A stretch of 64,000 nt of DNA from Metasolibacillus meyeri (GTDB taxonomy: Bacteria; Bacillota; Bacilli; Bacillales_A; Planococcaceae), in the NCBI RefSeq assembly GCF_003049505.1, contig NZ_PYWN01000038.1, positions 1-64,000 on the forward strand. Reading direction: 5' to 3'. Positions 15,925 through 28,318 of the stretch are shown here, in pieces (within the stretch, counting starts at the first letter, position 1; every line of letters begins with the position of its first letter). The translations under genes were made by a program, and so were the position numbers. A model generated the notes under the pieces. That model had not been told where the DNA came from. It did not search any database and was given only the letters and a program-made list of their open reading frames with translations.

Positions 15925-16793
15925 TTTCGGTCACGCTCCTCGTTCACAACTTGTGCTAATTCAATCGCTAACTCTTCCTCTGTTAAGCATACTTTCGGTA
16001 ATGTTGTACCGATTAGCTTTTCTACACGGTGCTGGAAGCGGACAATGCGCGGTGGCTCCAAACGATATTTCTTTAATGTCTCCACATCTGCAAAAATCTC
16101 TCTTGGCTCCCCTGTTAACACACAGCGCCCTTCATGCATAATCGCAATACGATCAGCGTAACGTGCCGCATCCTCCATGCTGTGCGTAACGAGAATCGTT
16201 GTTAACCCTCGCTTCTTGTGTAACTCATAAAACATGTCCATAATTTCCTTTTGTCCACGCGGATCTAAACCCGCTGTTGGCTCATCCAACACAATCACTT
16301 CCGGTTGCATCGCCAAAACACCTGCGATAGCTACGCGGCGCATTTGTCCTCCAGATAAGTCAAACGGTGATTTTTCTAACACTTCTTCAGGTAGACCCAC
16401 AAGCGTAATCAACTCCCGTGCACGACGTTCGGCTTCCTCCTCAGAAACGCCGAAATTCATCGGTCCAAACATAATATCCTTCAATACCGTTTCTTCAAAT
16501 AGCTGATGCTCTGGAAACTGAAAGACGATACCTACTTTTTGACGCACAGGCTTTAGCTCCTTAGCTTTCTTTCCTGCTTCAATAATGCGATTACCGATAT
16601 GCACCTCACCTGTAGAAGGCTTTAAAAGCCCATTAAAATGCTGTAAAATAGTTGATTTCCCCGAGCCCGTATGTCCAATAATAGCTTGATACGATTGATG
16701 AGGAATCGTTAAATCTACATCGAATAGCGCATATTTTTCAAATGGTGTGTCTTTTCCATAAGCATAGCTTACTTGTTGAAGTTTGATGTCCAT
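15921..16793 (-). CDS. ecfA2: ECF transporter ATP-binding protein EcfA2
   Basis: 290 residues, starting MDIKLQQVSYAYG. Walker A GHTGSGKST (about 39-47), signature DLSGGQMRRVAIAGVLA, Walker B VIVLDEPTAGLD and switch His in LVTHSMEDA. The C-terminal extension is typical of EcfA2. Overlaps the end of ecfA1 by 25 bases, so the two ATPases are translationally coupled. Confidence 0.96.
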   Translation of the reverse strand: MDIKLQQVSYAYGKDTPFEKYALFDVDLTIPHQSYQAIIGHTGSGKSTILQHFNGLLKPSTGEVHIGNRIIEAGKKAKELKPVRQKVGIVFQFPEHQLFEETVLKDIMFGPMNFGVSEEEAERRARELITLVGLPEEVLEKSPFDLSGGQMRRVAIAGVLAMQPEVIVLDEPTAGLDPRGQKEIMDMFYELHKKRGLTTILVTHSMEDAARYADRIAIMHEGRCVLTGEPREIFADVETLKKYRLEPPRIVRFQHRVEKLIGTTLPKVCLTEEELAIELAQVVNEERDRK

Positions 16794-17614
16794 AAATCAT
16801 TCACCAGCTCTTCTTCTGTCATATGTTGTCCTACTAGCTTTACTCCTTGCTGTTGCAGGAGCTTTGTCATTTTCATTGAAAAAGGTAAATCTAGACCAAA
16901 CTCAATTAATTGCTCACCTAATGCAAAAATCTCACTTGGTGTACCTTCTGCATATTTTTTCCCATCATTCATAAAAATGATACGGTCTGCTAACATTGCT
17001 TCTTCTAAATCGTGCGTAATGGAAATCACGGTTAGTCCTATTTTTTCCCGCAATGCTTGCACAGTGCTTAACACTTCGTCGCGCCCTTGTGGATCTAACA
17101 TCGATGTAGCCTCGTCTAATATTAGTAACTGTGGATATATCGCTAACGCGCCTGCAATGGCAACACGCTGCTTTTGTCCTCCAGATAAATGATGTGGTTC
17201 ATGATTTAAAAATTGCTCCATCTTTACTTGCTTTAATGCATCTTGCACACGTACGACCATTTCTTCATATGGAACACCGTTATTTTCTAATGAAAATGCA
17301 ACATCATCTTGCACAGTTGCCCCAACGAACTGATTATCAGGATTTTGAAACACCATCCCAACTTGTGAACGTACATCCCAAAGATTCTCCTCCGTTAAAG
17401 GATTACGTAATACGCGTACTTCACCTTCCGCAGGGAATAATAAGCCATTCATCAGCTTCGCAATTGTGGATTTACCTGAACCATTATGACCGACAATCGC
17501 AATCCATTCTCCTTGCTGCACATTAAATGAAATATTTTGCACAGCTTTACGTGCTGTTTCATCCTCTGGTGTATAAGAAAATGTGACGTTGTGAAAAGAT
17601 AGAATTTCTGTCAT
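16769..17614 (-). CDS. ecfA1: ECF transporter ATP-binding protein EcfA1
   Basis: 281 residues from the ATG at 17614, chosen because GGAAGGAG lies seven bases before it; the 22 codons upstream lack a ribosome site. Walker A GHNGSGKST, signature HHLSGGQKQRVAIAGALA, Walker B LLILDEATSMLD and switch His in SITHDLEEA. Partner of EcfA2. It follows a long leader with its own terminator-like structure and repeat. Confidence 0.95.
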   Translation of the reverse strand: MTEILSFHNVTFSYTPEDETARKAVQNISFNVQQGEWIAIVGHNGSGKSTIAKLMNGLLFPAEGEVRVLRNPLTEENLWDVRSQVGMVFQNPDNQFVGATVQDDVAFSLENNGVPYEEMVVRVQDALKQVKMEQFLNHEPHHLSGGQKQRVAIAGALAIYPQLLILDEATSMLDPQGRDEVLSTVQALREKIGLTVISITHDLEEAMLADRIIFMNDGKKYAEGTPSEIFALGEQLIEFGLDLPFSMKMTKLLQQQGVKLVGQHMTEEELVNDLWTSNFNK

Positions 17615-17677
17615 TGCTCTGCTCCTTCCTCTCTCTGCTCCACTATTAAAATTACACTGTTTTCTAACTGATTTCCA

Positions 17678-17705
17678 CATATATAAAAATAAAGCACGTT
17701 AACAA
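17678..17705 (-). promoter_or_regulatory. Candidate promoter of the ecfA1A2T-truA operon
   Basis: Minus-strand TTGTTA (17700-17705) and TATATG (17678-17683) with 16-base spacing, about 65 bases before the ecfA1 start. Weak match. Confidence 0.35.
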
Positions 17706-17811
17706 GCAGCAAATGCCTAAACGTACTTTATGTTTATGTATGTAGTTTACACACTTATTTCCTGGGTAATCCTCTATGAATCTAGGGATATTAAGTTGAA
17801 TCAAAATAAAA

Positions 17812-17903
17812 AAGCGCGCACCTCATTCAGAGAAATGCGCTTATCACTACATTAAGGAGAATACGGCTGCTCATTTCCGTACTCTGAATGAATGAGGTGC
17901 GGA
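17812..17903 (-). terminator. Long branched terminator-like hairpin upstream of ecfA1
   Basis: On the minus strand GCACCTCATTCATTCAGAG pairs with CTCTGAATGAGGTGC (three-base bulge) around about 50 bases that contain an inner TACGG/CCGTA hairpin. It is followed by CGCGCTTTTTTATTTT. It can stop transcription entering from rplQ, or act as a leader attenuator. Confidence 0.6.
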
Positions 17904-17977
17904 GAGCTAGACGAGACGCCAACATGATGTTTCGCTCATCGTAACGCTCAGCTTAATTATTTGTCGTATAAATCTTC

Positions 17978-18072
17978 ATTATATTGACTCAGCGGATGTT
18001 ACGGATTTTGAAGAGGAGCTTTTCGAGCGCACTCGAAAAAATCCGAACACAATTACGCTGAGGCGTAATTGA
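17978..18072 (-). repeat. Dispersed intergenic repeat, copy 2 (modules B and C)
   Basis: On the minus strand: the palindrome AATTACGCCTCAGCGTAATT, then GTTCGGATTTTTT, CGAGTGCGCTCG, CTTCAAAATCCGTAACATCC and GCTGAGTC. The same series occurs on the plus strand at 42455-42540. Confidence 0.75.
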
Positions 18073-18080
18073 TTTAAAGA

Positions 18081-18121
18081 GAGGGCGTGCCGCTGTTCAT
18101 AGGTGAACTAGGCACCCCCTC
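18081..18121 (-). terminator. Terminator of the S10-spc-alpha operon after rplQ
   Basis: Minus-strand stem GAGGGGGTGCC/GGCACGCCCTC (one mismatch) with a second inner stem GTTCA/TGAAC, then TCTTTAAATC. Confidence 0.75.
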
Positions 18122-18143
18122 AAAATCAACTGTCGTTAATGGA

Positions 18144-18524
18144 TTAAACTAATTCAATCACAACTACAGGTGCGCCGTCTCCACGACGAGGACCTACTTT
18201 AAGAATACGAGTGTAACCACCTTGACGTTCTGCGTAACGTGGTGCAACATCATCGAACAATTTTTGTAGTGCGAATGAAGTTGTTTCGTTGCCTTCTTCG
18301 TCAGTTTTCGTTACTAACTCACGACGGATAAATGCAGCCGCTTGACGACGAGCATGTAAATCACCGCGTTTACCTAAAGTAATCATTTTTTCAACAGCTT
18401 TACGAACTTCCTTAGCGCGAGCTTCAGTTGTTTCGATGCGCTCGTTGATGATTAAGTCAGTAGCTAAGTCACGTAACATCGCTTTACGTTGAGAACTTGT
18501 ACGACCAAGTTTTCTGTAACCCAT
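18144..18524 (-). CDS. rplQ: 50S ribosomal protein L17
   Basis: 126 residues, [20 protein letters not shown] start and [19 protein letters not shown] near the end, the bacterial L17 pattern with the Firmicutes-type short insertion (residues 68-84, [12 protein letters not shown]). Last gene of the alpha operon, 42 bases after rpoA. Confidence 0.98.
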   Translation of the reverse strand: MGYRKLGRTSSQRKAMLRDLATDLIINERIETTEARAKEVRKAVEKMITLGKRGDLHARRQAAAFIRRELVTKTDEEGNETTSFALQKLFDDVAPRYAERQGGYTRILKVGPRRGDGAPVVVIELV

Positions 18525-18566
18525 GGATGTTTCCCTCCTTTTAAAAAATATCTATTTCAAATTCGC

Positions 18567-19511
18567 TTAGTCTTCTTTACGTAATCCTAAACCAAGCTCT
18601 TCTAACTTCGCTTTAACCTCTTCTAAAGACTTGCGACCAAGGTTACGCACTTTCATCATGTCATCTTCTGATTTATTCGCTAATTCAAGCACCGTATTGA
18701 TACCTGCACGCTTTAAACAGTTGTAAGAACGAACAGAAAGATCTAGCTCTTCGATAGTCATCTCTAAAACTTTTTCTTTTTGGTCTTCTTCTTTTTCTAC
18801 CATGATTTCAGCAGTTTGCGCTTCATTTGTCATGCCTACGAAAATGTTTAAATGCTCTGTTAAAATTTTCGCTCCAAGCGAAATCGCCTCTTTCGGACCG
18901 ATGCTTCCATCTGTCCATACATCAAGTGATAACTTATCGTAATCAGAGTTTTGCCCAACACGAGTGTTTTCCACTTGGAAATTGACGCGTGAAACTGGAG
19001 TGTAAATAGAGTCGATCGGGATCACGCCGATAGGAAGATCCTCACGTTTGTTTTGATCAGCAGGAGTATAGCCACGACCACGTTGCGCATACATACGCAT
19101 ACGTAAATGACCGTTTTTAGCGATTGTTGCAATATATAGCTCTGGATTTAAAATTTCAACGTCACTGTCATGTGTAATGTCAGCAGCCGTAACTGTTCCA
19201 TCACCCTTTACATCAATCTCAATGACTTTTTCTTCGTCAGAGTAGATTTTTAAAGCTAGCTTTTTCACGTTTAAGATAATTGAAGCAACATCTTCTACAA
19301 CGCCTTCTACAGTAGAGAATTCGTGTAATACGCCGTCAATTTGAATTGACGTTACAGCAGCTCCTGGTAATGAAGACAGAAGGATACGACGTAAAGAATT
19401 TCCCAAAGTGTTTCCATATCCGCGTTCTAGCGGTTCTACAACAAACTTGCCGTACTTGGCATCTTCGCTGATTTCCACTGTCTCAATCTTTGGTTTTTCA
19501 ATTTCGATCAT
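18567..19511 (-). CDS. rpoA: RNA polymerase subunit alpha
   Basis: 314 residues. N-terminal dimerisation and assembly domain (1-about 228, with [22 protein letters not shown]), a Glu/Lys linker, then the C-terminal domain (about 245-314, [20 protein letters not shown] and [14 protein letters not shown]) that binds UP elements and activators. ATG with AAGGAGGGTAAATTGA upstream. Confidence 0.98.
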   Translation of the reverse strand: MIEIEKPKIETVEISEDAKYGKFVVEPLERGYGNTLGNSLRRILLSSLPGAAVTSIQIDGVLHEFSTVEGVVEDVASIILNVKKLALKIYSDEEKVIEIDVKGDGTVTAADITHDSDVEILNPELYIATIAKNGHLRMRMYAQRGRGYTPADQNKREDLPIGVIPIDSIYTPVSRVNFQVENTRVGQNSDYDKLSLDVWTDGSIGPKEAISLGAKILTEHLNIFVGMTNEAQTAEIMVEKEEDQKEKVLEMTIEELDLSVRSYNCLKRAGINTVLELANKSEDDMMKVRNLGRKSLEEVKAKLEELGLGLRKED

Positions 19512-19656
19512 TCAATTTACCCTCCTTCAAAACATCAATGTATAGGTTCATACCATCATAGTTGTTATTCTTGATTGACTTTACTAATAAGTTGCACAAG
19601 ACATTTGCACAAAGAAATGATGTACTTAAAGATATATGCTCTTTAAGCTGCACCCA

Positions 19657-20064
<408 letters not shown>

Positions 20065-20072
20065 TTACTTAA

Positions 20073-20438
20073 TTATTTTTTCTTATTCGCTACAGTTTTA
20101 CGAGGACCTTTACGCGTACGTGCGTTGTTCTTCGTATTTTGACCACGAACAGGTAAACCACGACGGTGACGGATACCACGGTTACAACCGATTTCCATCA
20201 GACGTTTAATATTAAGTGAAACTTCGCGACGTAAGTCACCTTCCACTTTATATGTGTCTAATTGTTCACGGATTTGGTTTAATTGATCTTCAGTTAAGTC
20301 GCGAACGCGGATATTTTCATCAATACCTGCAGCTGCTAATACTTTTTGTGAAGTTGTTTTACCAATACCGAAAATGTAAGTTAATGAAATTACAACGCGT
20401 TTGTCGCGAGGAATATCAACACCAGCAATACGTGCCAT
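20073..20438 (-). CDS. rpsM: 30S ribosomal protein S13
   Basis: 121 residues, [19 protein letters not shown] start, [20 protein letters not shown] toward the end and a basic tail ending VANKKK. Head protein contacting the P-site tRNA and L5. Confidence 0.98.
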   Translation of the reverse strand: MARIAGVDIPRDKRVVISLTYIFGIGKTTSQKVLAAAGIDENIRVRDLTEDQLNQIREQLDTYKVEGDLRREVSLNIKRLMEIGCNRGIRHRRGLPVRGQNTKNNARTRKGPRKTVANKKK

Positions 20439-20461
20439 TTACGTGTGCACCTCCTTATTAA

Positions 20462-20575
<114 letters not shown>

Positions 20576-20612
20576 CTAACCTAACCTCCTTAATAGTCCG
20601 GAGTGCAAAAGA

Positions 20613-20831
20613 TTATTTAAAACGGTATGTGATACGACCGCGAGTTAAATCATATGGAGATAACTCAATAGTAACCTTATCTCCTGGTAGAATACGGATA
20701 AAGTGCATACGAATCTTTCCAGAAACATGTGCAAGCACTACATGCCCATTTTCTAATTCTACCTTAAACATCGCGTTTGGCAAAGTCTCAACAACTGTCC
20801 CTTCGACTTCGATTACATCATCTTTCGCCAT
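20613..20831 (-). CDS. infA: Translation initiation factor IF-1
   Basis: 72 residues from the ATG at 20831 ([20 protein letters not shown]), the standard length; the longer frame upstream has no support. Single S1/OB domain that binds the 30S A site. It is preceded by a 423-base spacer where map and the KOW-domain gene usually lie. Confidence 0.97.
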   Translation of the reverse strand: MAKDDVIEVEGTVVETLPNAMFKVELENGHVVLAHVSGKIRMHFIRILPGDKVTIELSPYDLTRGRITYRFK

Positions 20832-21254
20832 TAACTCTCGTCTCCCTTCTATATGCAATTTCAGATTATCCAATATCGATAATCATTATAACTGTTTTCT
20901 TCCGTTATTTAGAAGCAACTCGTCTCAACATATGCCTGGATTGTATGAGAGATGTTCGAAAGACGCTCGTCTGGTTTCGCTTCACACAATCCATGGAATG
21001 AACAGATCCCGGTTTAGAAAGCTGTATTCCTTATGTTAACACGATAGCCGGAATGTCTTGGATGAGAGATTCATACCCGTTACACAGATGCTTCCACGAA
21101 ACCCGATATACAATAAGTGGATCATCACACGGACCGTGCTCCCCTCTCTCGTATTAAAATGGGTACAATATGCTTTTGCAACTCTCAAAAATTATGTTTC
21201 GTTGTTGCCTCCGCATGCCTCCCGCGAAAGCAGAACTTGCGCCTGAGTCGGGTA
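20832..21254. other. Gene-free spacer between adk and infA (map and KOW gene missing)
   Basis: In B. subtilis adk is followed by map (methionine aminopeptidase) and ybzG (KOW protein) before infA. Here there are 423 bases with no frame resembling either protein on either strand. A minus-strand TATAAT (20885-20890) without a good -35 element could serve infA. Confidence 0.6.
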
Positions 21255-21929
<675 letters not shown>

Positions 21930-21979
21930 CTACTGTGTCTAGCTGGTTAAGGAAACGAAATCGTTCCCTAAAACCAACA

Positions 21980-23284
21980 TTATTTCATAAAGCCTTTATA
22001 ATGACGTTTCACCAATTGTGACTCTAGCTGCTTCATTGTTTCAAGTGCTACACCGACTACGATAATCATACCCGTTCCACCGATTTGAGCAGAAGCTGGT
22101 AAATTCATAAATGTAGTGAATAAGATAGGCATAACAGAGATAACACATAGGAAGATAGCGCCAACGAAAGTTAAACGATAAAGAACTTTAGTTAAATAAG
22201 TTTGCGTATCATTACCTGGACGGATGCCCGGAATGTATGCACCTTGTTTCTTTAAATTGTCTGCCACATTTTCAGGGTTCACTTGAACGAACGCATAGAA
22301 GTATGTGAAGGCAATAATTAAAACGATATAAAGCGTAAGTCCGATTAAGCCAGTCATTTGCTTATAATCGAACATACTTTCAATAAATATTGTTACACTA
22401 TTTTTACCGAAGAACGTCGCTAGCGTTTGTGGTGTCATAATAAACGCCATAGCGAAGATTACTGGAATAACCCCTGCTGCGTTTACCTTTAACGGTAAGT
22501 GCGTTTGTTGACCACCTGTTTGTTGCGCGCGACCAGTTACTCGTTTTGCGTATTGAATAGGGATTTTACGCAACGCTTGGTTAACATAAATTATACCCAC
22601 AATAACAGCAAGAAGTACTAATACTAACAATGCAAGAATCACAATTCGAATGAACAGTTGATCACCTGCACCTTGAATTTGTTGTGCATATACTTGGTTA
22701 ACTGCAGTTGGAAATGCTGCTACGATACCAGCAAAGATAATAATGGAAATACCATTACCTACACCGTTTGCTGTAATTTGCTCAGACAACCATAGTAGGA
22801 AGGCAGTACCTGCTGTAAGCACAATTGCGATAGTTAAATAAGAACCAATACTCGTATCTGTAATCAATGAACCACCATAAAGCTGGTTAAAGCCAAATGA
22901 CATAGCAAATGACTGGATAAGCGCAAGTCCTATTGTAAAGTATCTTGTAAATTGTGCTAACTTACGGCGACCAACCTCACCCTGTTTAGCCCATTCAGCA
23001 AATTTAGGAACAACGTCCATTTGCAATAATTGCACAATAATTGAAGCAGTAATGTATGGCATAATCCCCATCGCAAAGATAGAGAAGTTTGCCAATGCAC
23101 CACCACCAAAAGTATTTAAGAAGCCAATAATATTGAACTCATCAGCCGCTTTCAATACATTTGCGTCAACGTTTGGTACGGGAATAAACGTTCCAATACG
23201 AAAGACGATTAACATTAATAAAGTAAAGATGATTTTATTTCGTATATCTCGAACGCGCATAAAGTTAGAGATCGTCTGAAACAT
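21980..23284 (-). CDS. secY: Preprotein translocase subunit SecY
   Basis: 434 residues, ten membrane segments, with conserved cytoplasmic loops [10 protein letters not shown] and the plug and pore regions near residues 60-80. Central channel of the SecYEG translocon. The ATG overlaps the rplO stop (TAATG), so translation is coupled. Confidence 0.98.
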   Translation of the reverse strand: MFQTISNFMRVRDIRNKIIFTLLMLIVFRIGTFIPVPNVDANVLKAADEFNIIGFLNTFGGGALANFSIFAMGIMPYITASIIVQLLQMDVVPKFAEWAKQGEVGRRKLAQFTRYFTIGLALIQSFAMSFGFNQLYGGSLITDTSIGSYLTIAIVLTAGTAFLLWLSEQITANGVGNGISIIIFAGIVAAFPTAVNQVYAQQIQGAGDQLFIRIVILALLVLVLLAVIVGIIYVNQALRKIPIQYAKRVTGRAQQTGGQQTHLPLKVNAAGVIPVIFAMAFIMTPQTLATFFGKNSVTIFIESMFDYKQMTGLIGLTLYIVLIIAFTYFYAFVQVNPENVADNLKKQGAYIPGIRPGNDTQTYLTKVLYRLTFVGAIFLCVISVMPILFTTFMNLPASAQIGGTGMIIVVGVALETMKQLESQLVKRHYKGFMK

Positions 23285-23724
23285 TAAATCACCTCAGTTG
23301 TTCCGCCAGCATTCTCAATTGCTTCTTTTGCAGAAGCAGAGAATTTATGAGCTTTTACTGTAAGCTTTTTCGTTAAAGTTCCATTACCTAAAACTTTAAT
23401 ACCAGCTTTTTCATTACTCACAACACCAGTTTCTACTAATAATGCAGCAGTTACTTCTGCACCATCTTCAAAACGGTTTAATGCATCAAGGTTAACGATA
23501 GCGTATTCTTTACGGTTAATATTTGTAAAGCCTCGTTTAGGTAAACGACGGAATAGTGGGTTTTGACCACCCTCAAAGCCTGGGCGAACGCCGCCGCCAG
23601 AACGTGCGTTTTGACCTTTATGACCTTTACCTGCAGTTTTACCGTTACCAGAACCGATACCACGACCAACTCGGTTACGTACTTTACGTGATCCTTCTGC
23701 TGGTTTCAACTCATGAAGTTTCAT
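23284..23724 (-). CDS. rplO: 50S ribosomal protein L15
   Basis: 146 residues from the ATG at 23724 ([20 protein letters not shown]) with AAGGAGGTG nine bases upstream; the earlier in-frame ATG lies before that site. Gly/Arg-rich N-terminal extension and [11 protein letters not shown] end are typical. Confidence 0.97.
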   Translation of the reverse strand: MKLHELKPAEGSRKVRNRVGRGIGSGNGKTAGKGHKGQNARSGGGVRPGFEGGQNPLFRRLPKRGFTNINRKEYAIVNLDALNRFEDGAEVTAALLVETGVVSNEKAGIKVLGNGTLTKKLTVKAHKFSASAKEAIENAGGTTEVI

Positions 23725-23758
23725 TATGAGTGGCACCTCCTTGTTCAATGATATGAAA

Positions 23759-23938
23759 TTAAATTTCTTTTACAGTAACTAAATGAGCTACTTTTGTAAG
23801 CATACCGCGAACAGCAGCATTATCAGCATGTTCAACAGTTTGATTAGTTTTACGTAAGCCAAGAGCCTCGATTGTTTTACGCTGTGCTGGTTTTGTACCA
23901 ATCACAGATTTAGAAAGGGTAATTTGTAATTTAGCCAT
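23759..23938 (-). CDS. rpmD: 50S ribosomal protein L30
   Basis: 59 residues, [20 protein letters not shown] start and AHLVTVKEI end. In its usual place between rpsE and rplO with GGGGGGAATTATA before the ATG. Confidence 0.97.
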   Translation of the reverse strand: MAKLQITLSKSVIGTKPAQRKTIEALGLRKTNQTVEHADNAAVRGMLTKVAHLVTVKEI

Positions 23939-23952
23939 TATAATTCCCCCCC

Positions 23953-24456
23953 TTATCCTAATAATTCTTCCACTGATTTACCGCGAAGTTTTGCAACATC
24001 CTCAGCTTGCTTTAATTCAGTTAAACCTGCAATAGTTGCACGCACCATGTTGATTGGTGTGTTTGAACCTAGAGATTTTGAAAGAATATCAGTAATACCA
24101 GCTAACTCTAATACAGCACGTACTGGACCACCAGCGATAACCCCTGTACCTGGAGCAGCAGGCTTAATTAACACTTTACCTGCACCGAAGCGACCTTGCA
24201 CTAAGTGTGGAGTAGTTCCACCTACGCGTGGTACTTCGATTAAGTTTTTCTTCGCGTCTTCAACAGCTTTACGGATAGCATCTGGCACCTCTTGTGCTTT
24301 ACCAGTACCGAATCCTACATGGCCGTTCTTGTCTCCAACAACAACTAATGCTGTGAAGCGGAAGCGACGTCCACCTTTAACAACTTTCGCTACGCGGTTA
24401 ATTGTAACTACGCGCTCTTCAAGTTGCTCTAATTTGTTTGCGTCAATGCGACTCAT
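23953..24456 (-). CDS. rpsE: 30S ribosomal protein S5
   Basis: 167 residues, with the S5 RNA-binding domain ([18 protein letters not shown]) and C-terminal domain ([19 protein letters not shown]). The spectinomycin-binding loop looks wild type. Contributes to decoding accuracy. Confidence 0.98.
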   Translation of the reverse strand: MSRIDANKLEQLEERVVTINRVAKVVKGGRRFRFTALVVVGDKNGHVGFGTGKAQEVPDAIRKAVEDAKKNLIEVPRVGGTTPHLVQGRFGAGKVLIKPAAPGTGVIAGGPVRAVLELAGITDILSKSLGSNTPINMVRATIAGLTELKQAEDVAKLRGKSVEELLG

Positions 24457-24477
24457 GAAGTATGTCCCTCCTTCTTA

Positions 24478-24837
24478 TTAAAATTCTAAGCCGTTTTCAC
24501 GTGCTGCTTCTGCTAAAGCTTGCACACGTCCATGATATAAGTAACCACCACGGTCAAATACAATAGTAGTAATATTTTTTTCCGCAGCGCGTTTTGCGAT
24601 TGTTTCACCGATTTTAGCAGCTGCTTCAACGTTAGATCCGCTACCTTCAAAAGCTTTTTCTTGCGTGTTAGCAGATACTAAAGTTACACCAGCTACGTCA
24701 TCAATTAGTTGTGCGTAAATGTTCTTGTTTGAACGGAATACATTTAAGCGTGGACGCTCAGCTGTACCCGTAATTTTTGAACGTACACGTGCATGACGTT
24801 TTTTACGAACTTGATTTTTATCTTGTTTCGTAATCAC
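24478..24837 (-). CDS. rplR: 50S ribosomal protein L18
   Basis: 119 residues from the GTG at 24837, giving the expected start (M)[18 protein letters not shown]. The GTG three codons earlier overlaps the AAAGGAG ribosome site and so cannot be used. Binds 5S rRNA. Ends [10 protein letters not shown]. Confidence 0.96.
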   Translation of the reverse strand: MITKQDKNQVRKKRHARVRSKITGTAERPRLNVFRSNKNIYAQLIDDVAGVTLVSANTQEKAFEGSGSNVEAAAKIGETIAKRAAEKNITTIVFDRGGYLYHGRVQALAEAARENGLEF

Positions 24838-24871
24838 AGAGGTCACTCCTTTCTAATGCTTAGTTTTAGCA

Positions 24872-25411
24872 TTATTTACCTGTTTTACCTTCTTTACGAC
24901 GAACGTATTCGCCTTCATAACGAATTCCTTTGCCTTTATATGGCTCTGGAGGACGAACGCCACGGATGTTAGATGCTAATGCACCAACGCGTTCTTTATT
25001 AATACCTTTAACAATGATTTTAGTGTTTGAAGGAACTTCAACCTCTAAACCTTGTTCAGGTGTAAACTCTACTGGATGAGAGTAACCTACGTTAAGTACA
25101 AGTTTGCTACCTTGCATTTGAGCACGGTAACCTACCCCGATAAGTTCTAGAGTACGAGAGAAACCTTCAGAAACACCCGTTACCATGTTAGCTAATAACG
25201 CACGAGTTGTACCGTGGTTTGTACGGTGTTCTTTCGAATCAGATGGGCGAACAACAGTGATGATGTTGCCTTCTTGCTCGATTTTCATATCTTGATTAAA
25301 TTGGCGAACTAATTCACCTTTTGGACCTTTAACAGTTACTGTGTTGTCAGTATCGACAGTTACAGTTACGTTAGCAGGTACCTCGATAAGCTTTTTACCT
25401 ACGCGAGACAT
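24872..25411 (-). CDS. rplF: 50S ribosomal protein L6
   Basis: 179 residues in two repeated L6 domains, [12 protein letters not shown] start and [20 protein letters not shown] near the end. Located at the base of the L7/L12 stalk. Confidence 0.98.
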   Translation of the reverse strand: MSRVGKKLIEVPANVTVTVDTDNTVTVKGPKGELVRQFNQDMKIEQEGNIITVVRPSDSKEHRTNHGTTRALLANMVTGVSEGFSRTLELIGVGYRAQMQGSKLVLNVGYSHPVEFTPEQGLEVEVPSNTKIIVKGINKERVGALASNIRGVRPPEPYKGKGIRYEGEYVRRKEGKTGK

Positions 25412-25442
25412 GTAAGTTGCACCTCCATTCTTTTATTACTAA

Positions 25443-25841
25443 TTACCAAATGTATGCTAAGATTTCGCCGCCAACTTGTTTAGCGCGAGCTTCTTTATCA
25501 GTTAATAAACCTTGTGAAGTTGATACTAAAGCGATACCAAGACCGTTTAATACTTTAGGCACTTCGTTTGTTTTAGCGTATACGCGTAGACCAGGTTTAG
25601 AAATACGTTTTAAACCAGTGATTACACGCTCGTTCTCTTTACCGTATTTTAAGAAAATACGGATGATTCCTTGCTTGTTATCTTCGACATACTCAACGTC
25701 ACGTACGAAACCTTCACGCTTTAAAATTTCAGCGATGTCTTTCTTTAAGTTAGAAGCAGGAACTTCTAATTTCTCGTGACGAACCATGTTCGCGTTACGA
25801 ATACGAGTAAGCATATCTGCAATCGGATCAGTCATTGTCAT
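25443..25841 (-). CDS. rpsH: 30S ribosomal protein S8
   Basis: 132 residues, [18 protein letters not shown] start with AAGGAGGT eight bases upstream, and [20 protein letters not shown] end. Primary 16S rRNA-binding protein; in E. coli the spc operon repressor. Confidence 0.98.
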   Translation of the reverse strand: MTMTDPIADMLTRIRNANMVRHEKLEVPASNLKKDIAEILKREGFVRDVEYVEDNKQGIIRIFLKYGKENERVITGLKRISKPGLRVYAKTNEVPKVLNGLGIALVSTSQGLLTDKEARAKQVGGEILAYIW

Positions 25842-25871
25842 GAAAATTTACCTCCTTCCCAAATTAGGGGA

Positions 25872-26075
<204 letters not shown>

Positions 26076-26078
26076 TTA

Positions 26079-26618
26079 TTACTTTTGGAACGGCATACCG
26101 AATTGTGTCAATAACTCGCGAGCTTCTTCATCAGAATTCGCAGTCGTTACGATCACGATGTCCATACCGCGTACTTTCGAAACTTTATCGTAATCGATTT
26201 CTGGGAAAATCAATTGTTCTTTCACACCTAATGTGTAGTTACCGCGTCCGTCGAATGCTTTTTTAGAAACACCACGGAAGTCACGTACACGTGGTAATGC
26301 GATAGAGATTAATTTGTCCAAGAATTCATACATACGCTCACCGCGTAATGTAACTTTAGCACCGATAGGCATACCTTCACGTAAACGGAAACCGGCAATC
26401 GATTTTTTCGCTTTTGTTACAACTGGTTTTTGACCAGTAATAGTTGCTAATTCTTCTACAGCAGCATCTAGTACTTTAGAGTTTTGTACAGCGTCACCAA
26501 CACCCATGTTAATAACGATTTTGTCTACTTTAGGCACTTGCATAACTGATTTATATTCAAACTTGCTCACTAGAGCAGGCGAAACTTCATTTACAAATTT
26601 TTCTTTTAGGCGGCTCAT
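26079..26618 (-). CDS. rplE: 50S ribosomal protein L5
   Basis: 179 residues with the [20 protein letters not shown] and [10 protein letters not shown] segments. Binds 5S rRNA and touches S13 at the subunit bridge. Confidence 0.98.
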   Translation of the reverse strand: MSRLKEKFVNEVSPALVSKFEYKSVMQVPKVDKIVINMGVGDAVQNSKVLDAAVEELATITGQKPVVTKAKKSIAGFRLREGMPIGAKVTLRGERMYEFLDKLISIALPRVRDFRGVSKKAFDGRGNYTLGVKEQLIFPEIDYDKVSKVRGMDIVIVTTANSDEEARELLTQFGMPFQK

Positions 26619-26646
26619 GTTCGTACCTCCTTTCTTGTTTTACTTA

Positions 26647-26955
26647 TTAGTCGATTACTGCACCTGATTTTTTTGCAACACGAACTTTTTTGCCGTTTTC
26701 GATTTTGTAACCTATACGAGTCGGCTCGCCAGATTTTGGATCGATTAGCATTACGTTCGATACGTGGATTGCAGCTTCTTGAGATACAATACCACCTTGT
26801 GGGTTTAACTGGTTAGGTTTGATATGCTTTTTAACGATATTAACGCCTTCAACAAGAACGCGGTCTTGTTTTGGGAAAGCAGCTAAGATAACGCCTTCTT
26901 TGCCTTTATCTTTACCAGTAATAACTTTTACCTTGTCGCCCTTTTTAACATGCAT
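26647..26955 (-). CDS. rplX: 50S ribosomal protein L24
   Basis: 102 residues from the ATG at 26955 ([20 protein letters not shown]), preceded by AAGGAGGTG; the upstream in-frame codons lie before that site. KOW motif at residues 4-35. Assembly initiator of the 50S subunit. Confidence 0.96.
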   Translation of the reverse strand: MHVKKGDKVKVITGKDKGKEGVILAAFPKQDRVLVEGVNIVKKHIKPNQLNPQGGIVSQEAAIHVSNVMLIDPKSGEPTRIGYKIENGKKVRVAKKSGAVID

Positions 26956-26993
26956 TGTGTGTCGCACCTCCTTGATTGGTACTGTCATGAAAA

Positions 26994-27362
26994 TTAAAGA
27001 ACTTCTGGAGCAAGAGAAACGATTTTCATGAAGTTGCTATCACGTAATTCACGTGCAACAGGTCCGAAAATACGAGTTCCGCGTGGTGACTTATCATCTC
27101 TGATAATAACGCAAGCATTTTCATCAAATTTAATGTAAGTACCATCTTTACGACGAACGCCAGATTTTGTGCGAACGATAACAGCCTTAACAACGTCACC
27201 TTTCTTGACAACGCCACCTGGTGTTGCTTTCTTAACTGTACATACGACGATATCGCCGATGTTAGCAGTTTTACGTCCAGAACCACCAAGTACTTTAATA
27301 GTTAAAACTTCACGTGCACCTGAGTTGTCAGCAACTTTCATACGACTTTCTTGTTGGATCAC
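26994..27362 (-). CDS. rplN: 50S ribosomal protein L14
   Basis: 122 residues, [20 protein letters not shown] start and [12 protein letters not shown] end, standard length. Interface protein near the factor-binding side. Confidence 0.98.
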   Translation of the reverse strand: MIQQESRMKVADNSGAREVLTIKVLGGSGRKTANIGDIVVCTVKKATPGGVVKKGDVVKAVIVRTKSGVRRKDGTYIKFDENACVIIRDDKSPRGTRIFGPVARELRDSNFMKIVSLAPEVL

Positions 27363-27406
27363 TTAGGTTACCTCCCTTCGGAACTTTATATTTTCCGAAA
27401 TAGTTA

Positions 27407-27670
27407 TTAGATAATAACCGCTTTTTCTACAACTTCCACTAGACGGAAATGTTTAGTAGCTGATAGCGGGCGAGTTTCCATGATACGTACGATATCACCG
27501 ATTTTCGCAGTGTTTAGCTCATCATGAGCTTTGAACTTTTTAGAATATTTTACACGCTTACCGTAAAGCTTGTGCTTTTTGTGTGTTTCAACTAAAACAG
27601 TAACAGTTTTGTCCATTTTATCTGAAACTACACGGCCTGTGTAAACTTTGCGTTGGTTACGCTCAGTCAT
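27407..27670 (-). CDS. rpsQ: 30S ribosomal protein S17
   Basis: 87 residues, [20 protein letters not shown] start; OB-fold 16S rRNA-binding protein with the [17 protein letters not shown]-like motif near the end. Confidence 0.98.
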   Translation of the reverse strand: MTERNQRKVYTGRVVSDKMDKTVTVLVETHKKHKLYGKRVKYSKKFKAHDELNTAKIGDIVRIMETRPLSATKHFRLVEVVEKAVII

Positions 27671-27694
27671 GCCAGAAAACCTCCTTTATTCGTA

Positions 27695-28316
<622 letters not shown>

Positions 28317-28318
28317 AA

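Noticed and set aside
17812-17903. T-box or known riboswitch upstream of ecfA1
   Set aside because: No T-box core, no folate/cobalamin/thiamine aptamer core could be seen; only a branched terminator-like hairpin.
21058-21246. Plus-strand 62-codon frame in the adk-infA spacer
   Set aside because: No ribosome site, no family resemblance and a composition rich in rare residues; it is opposite to all neighbours.
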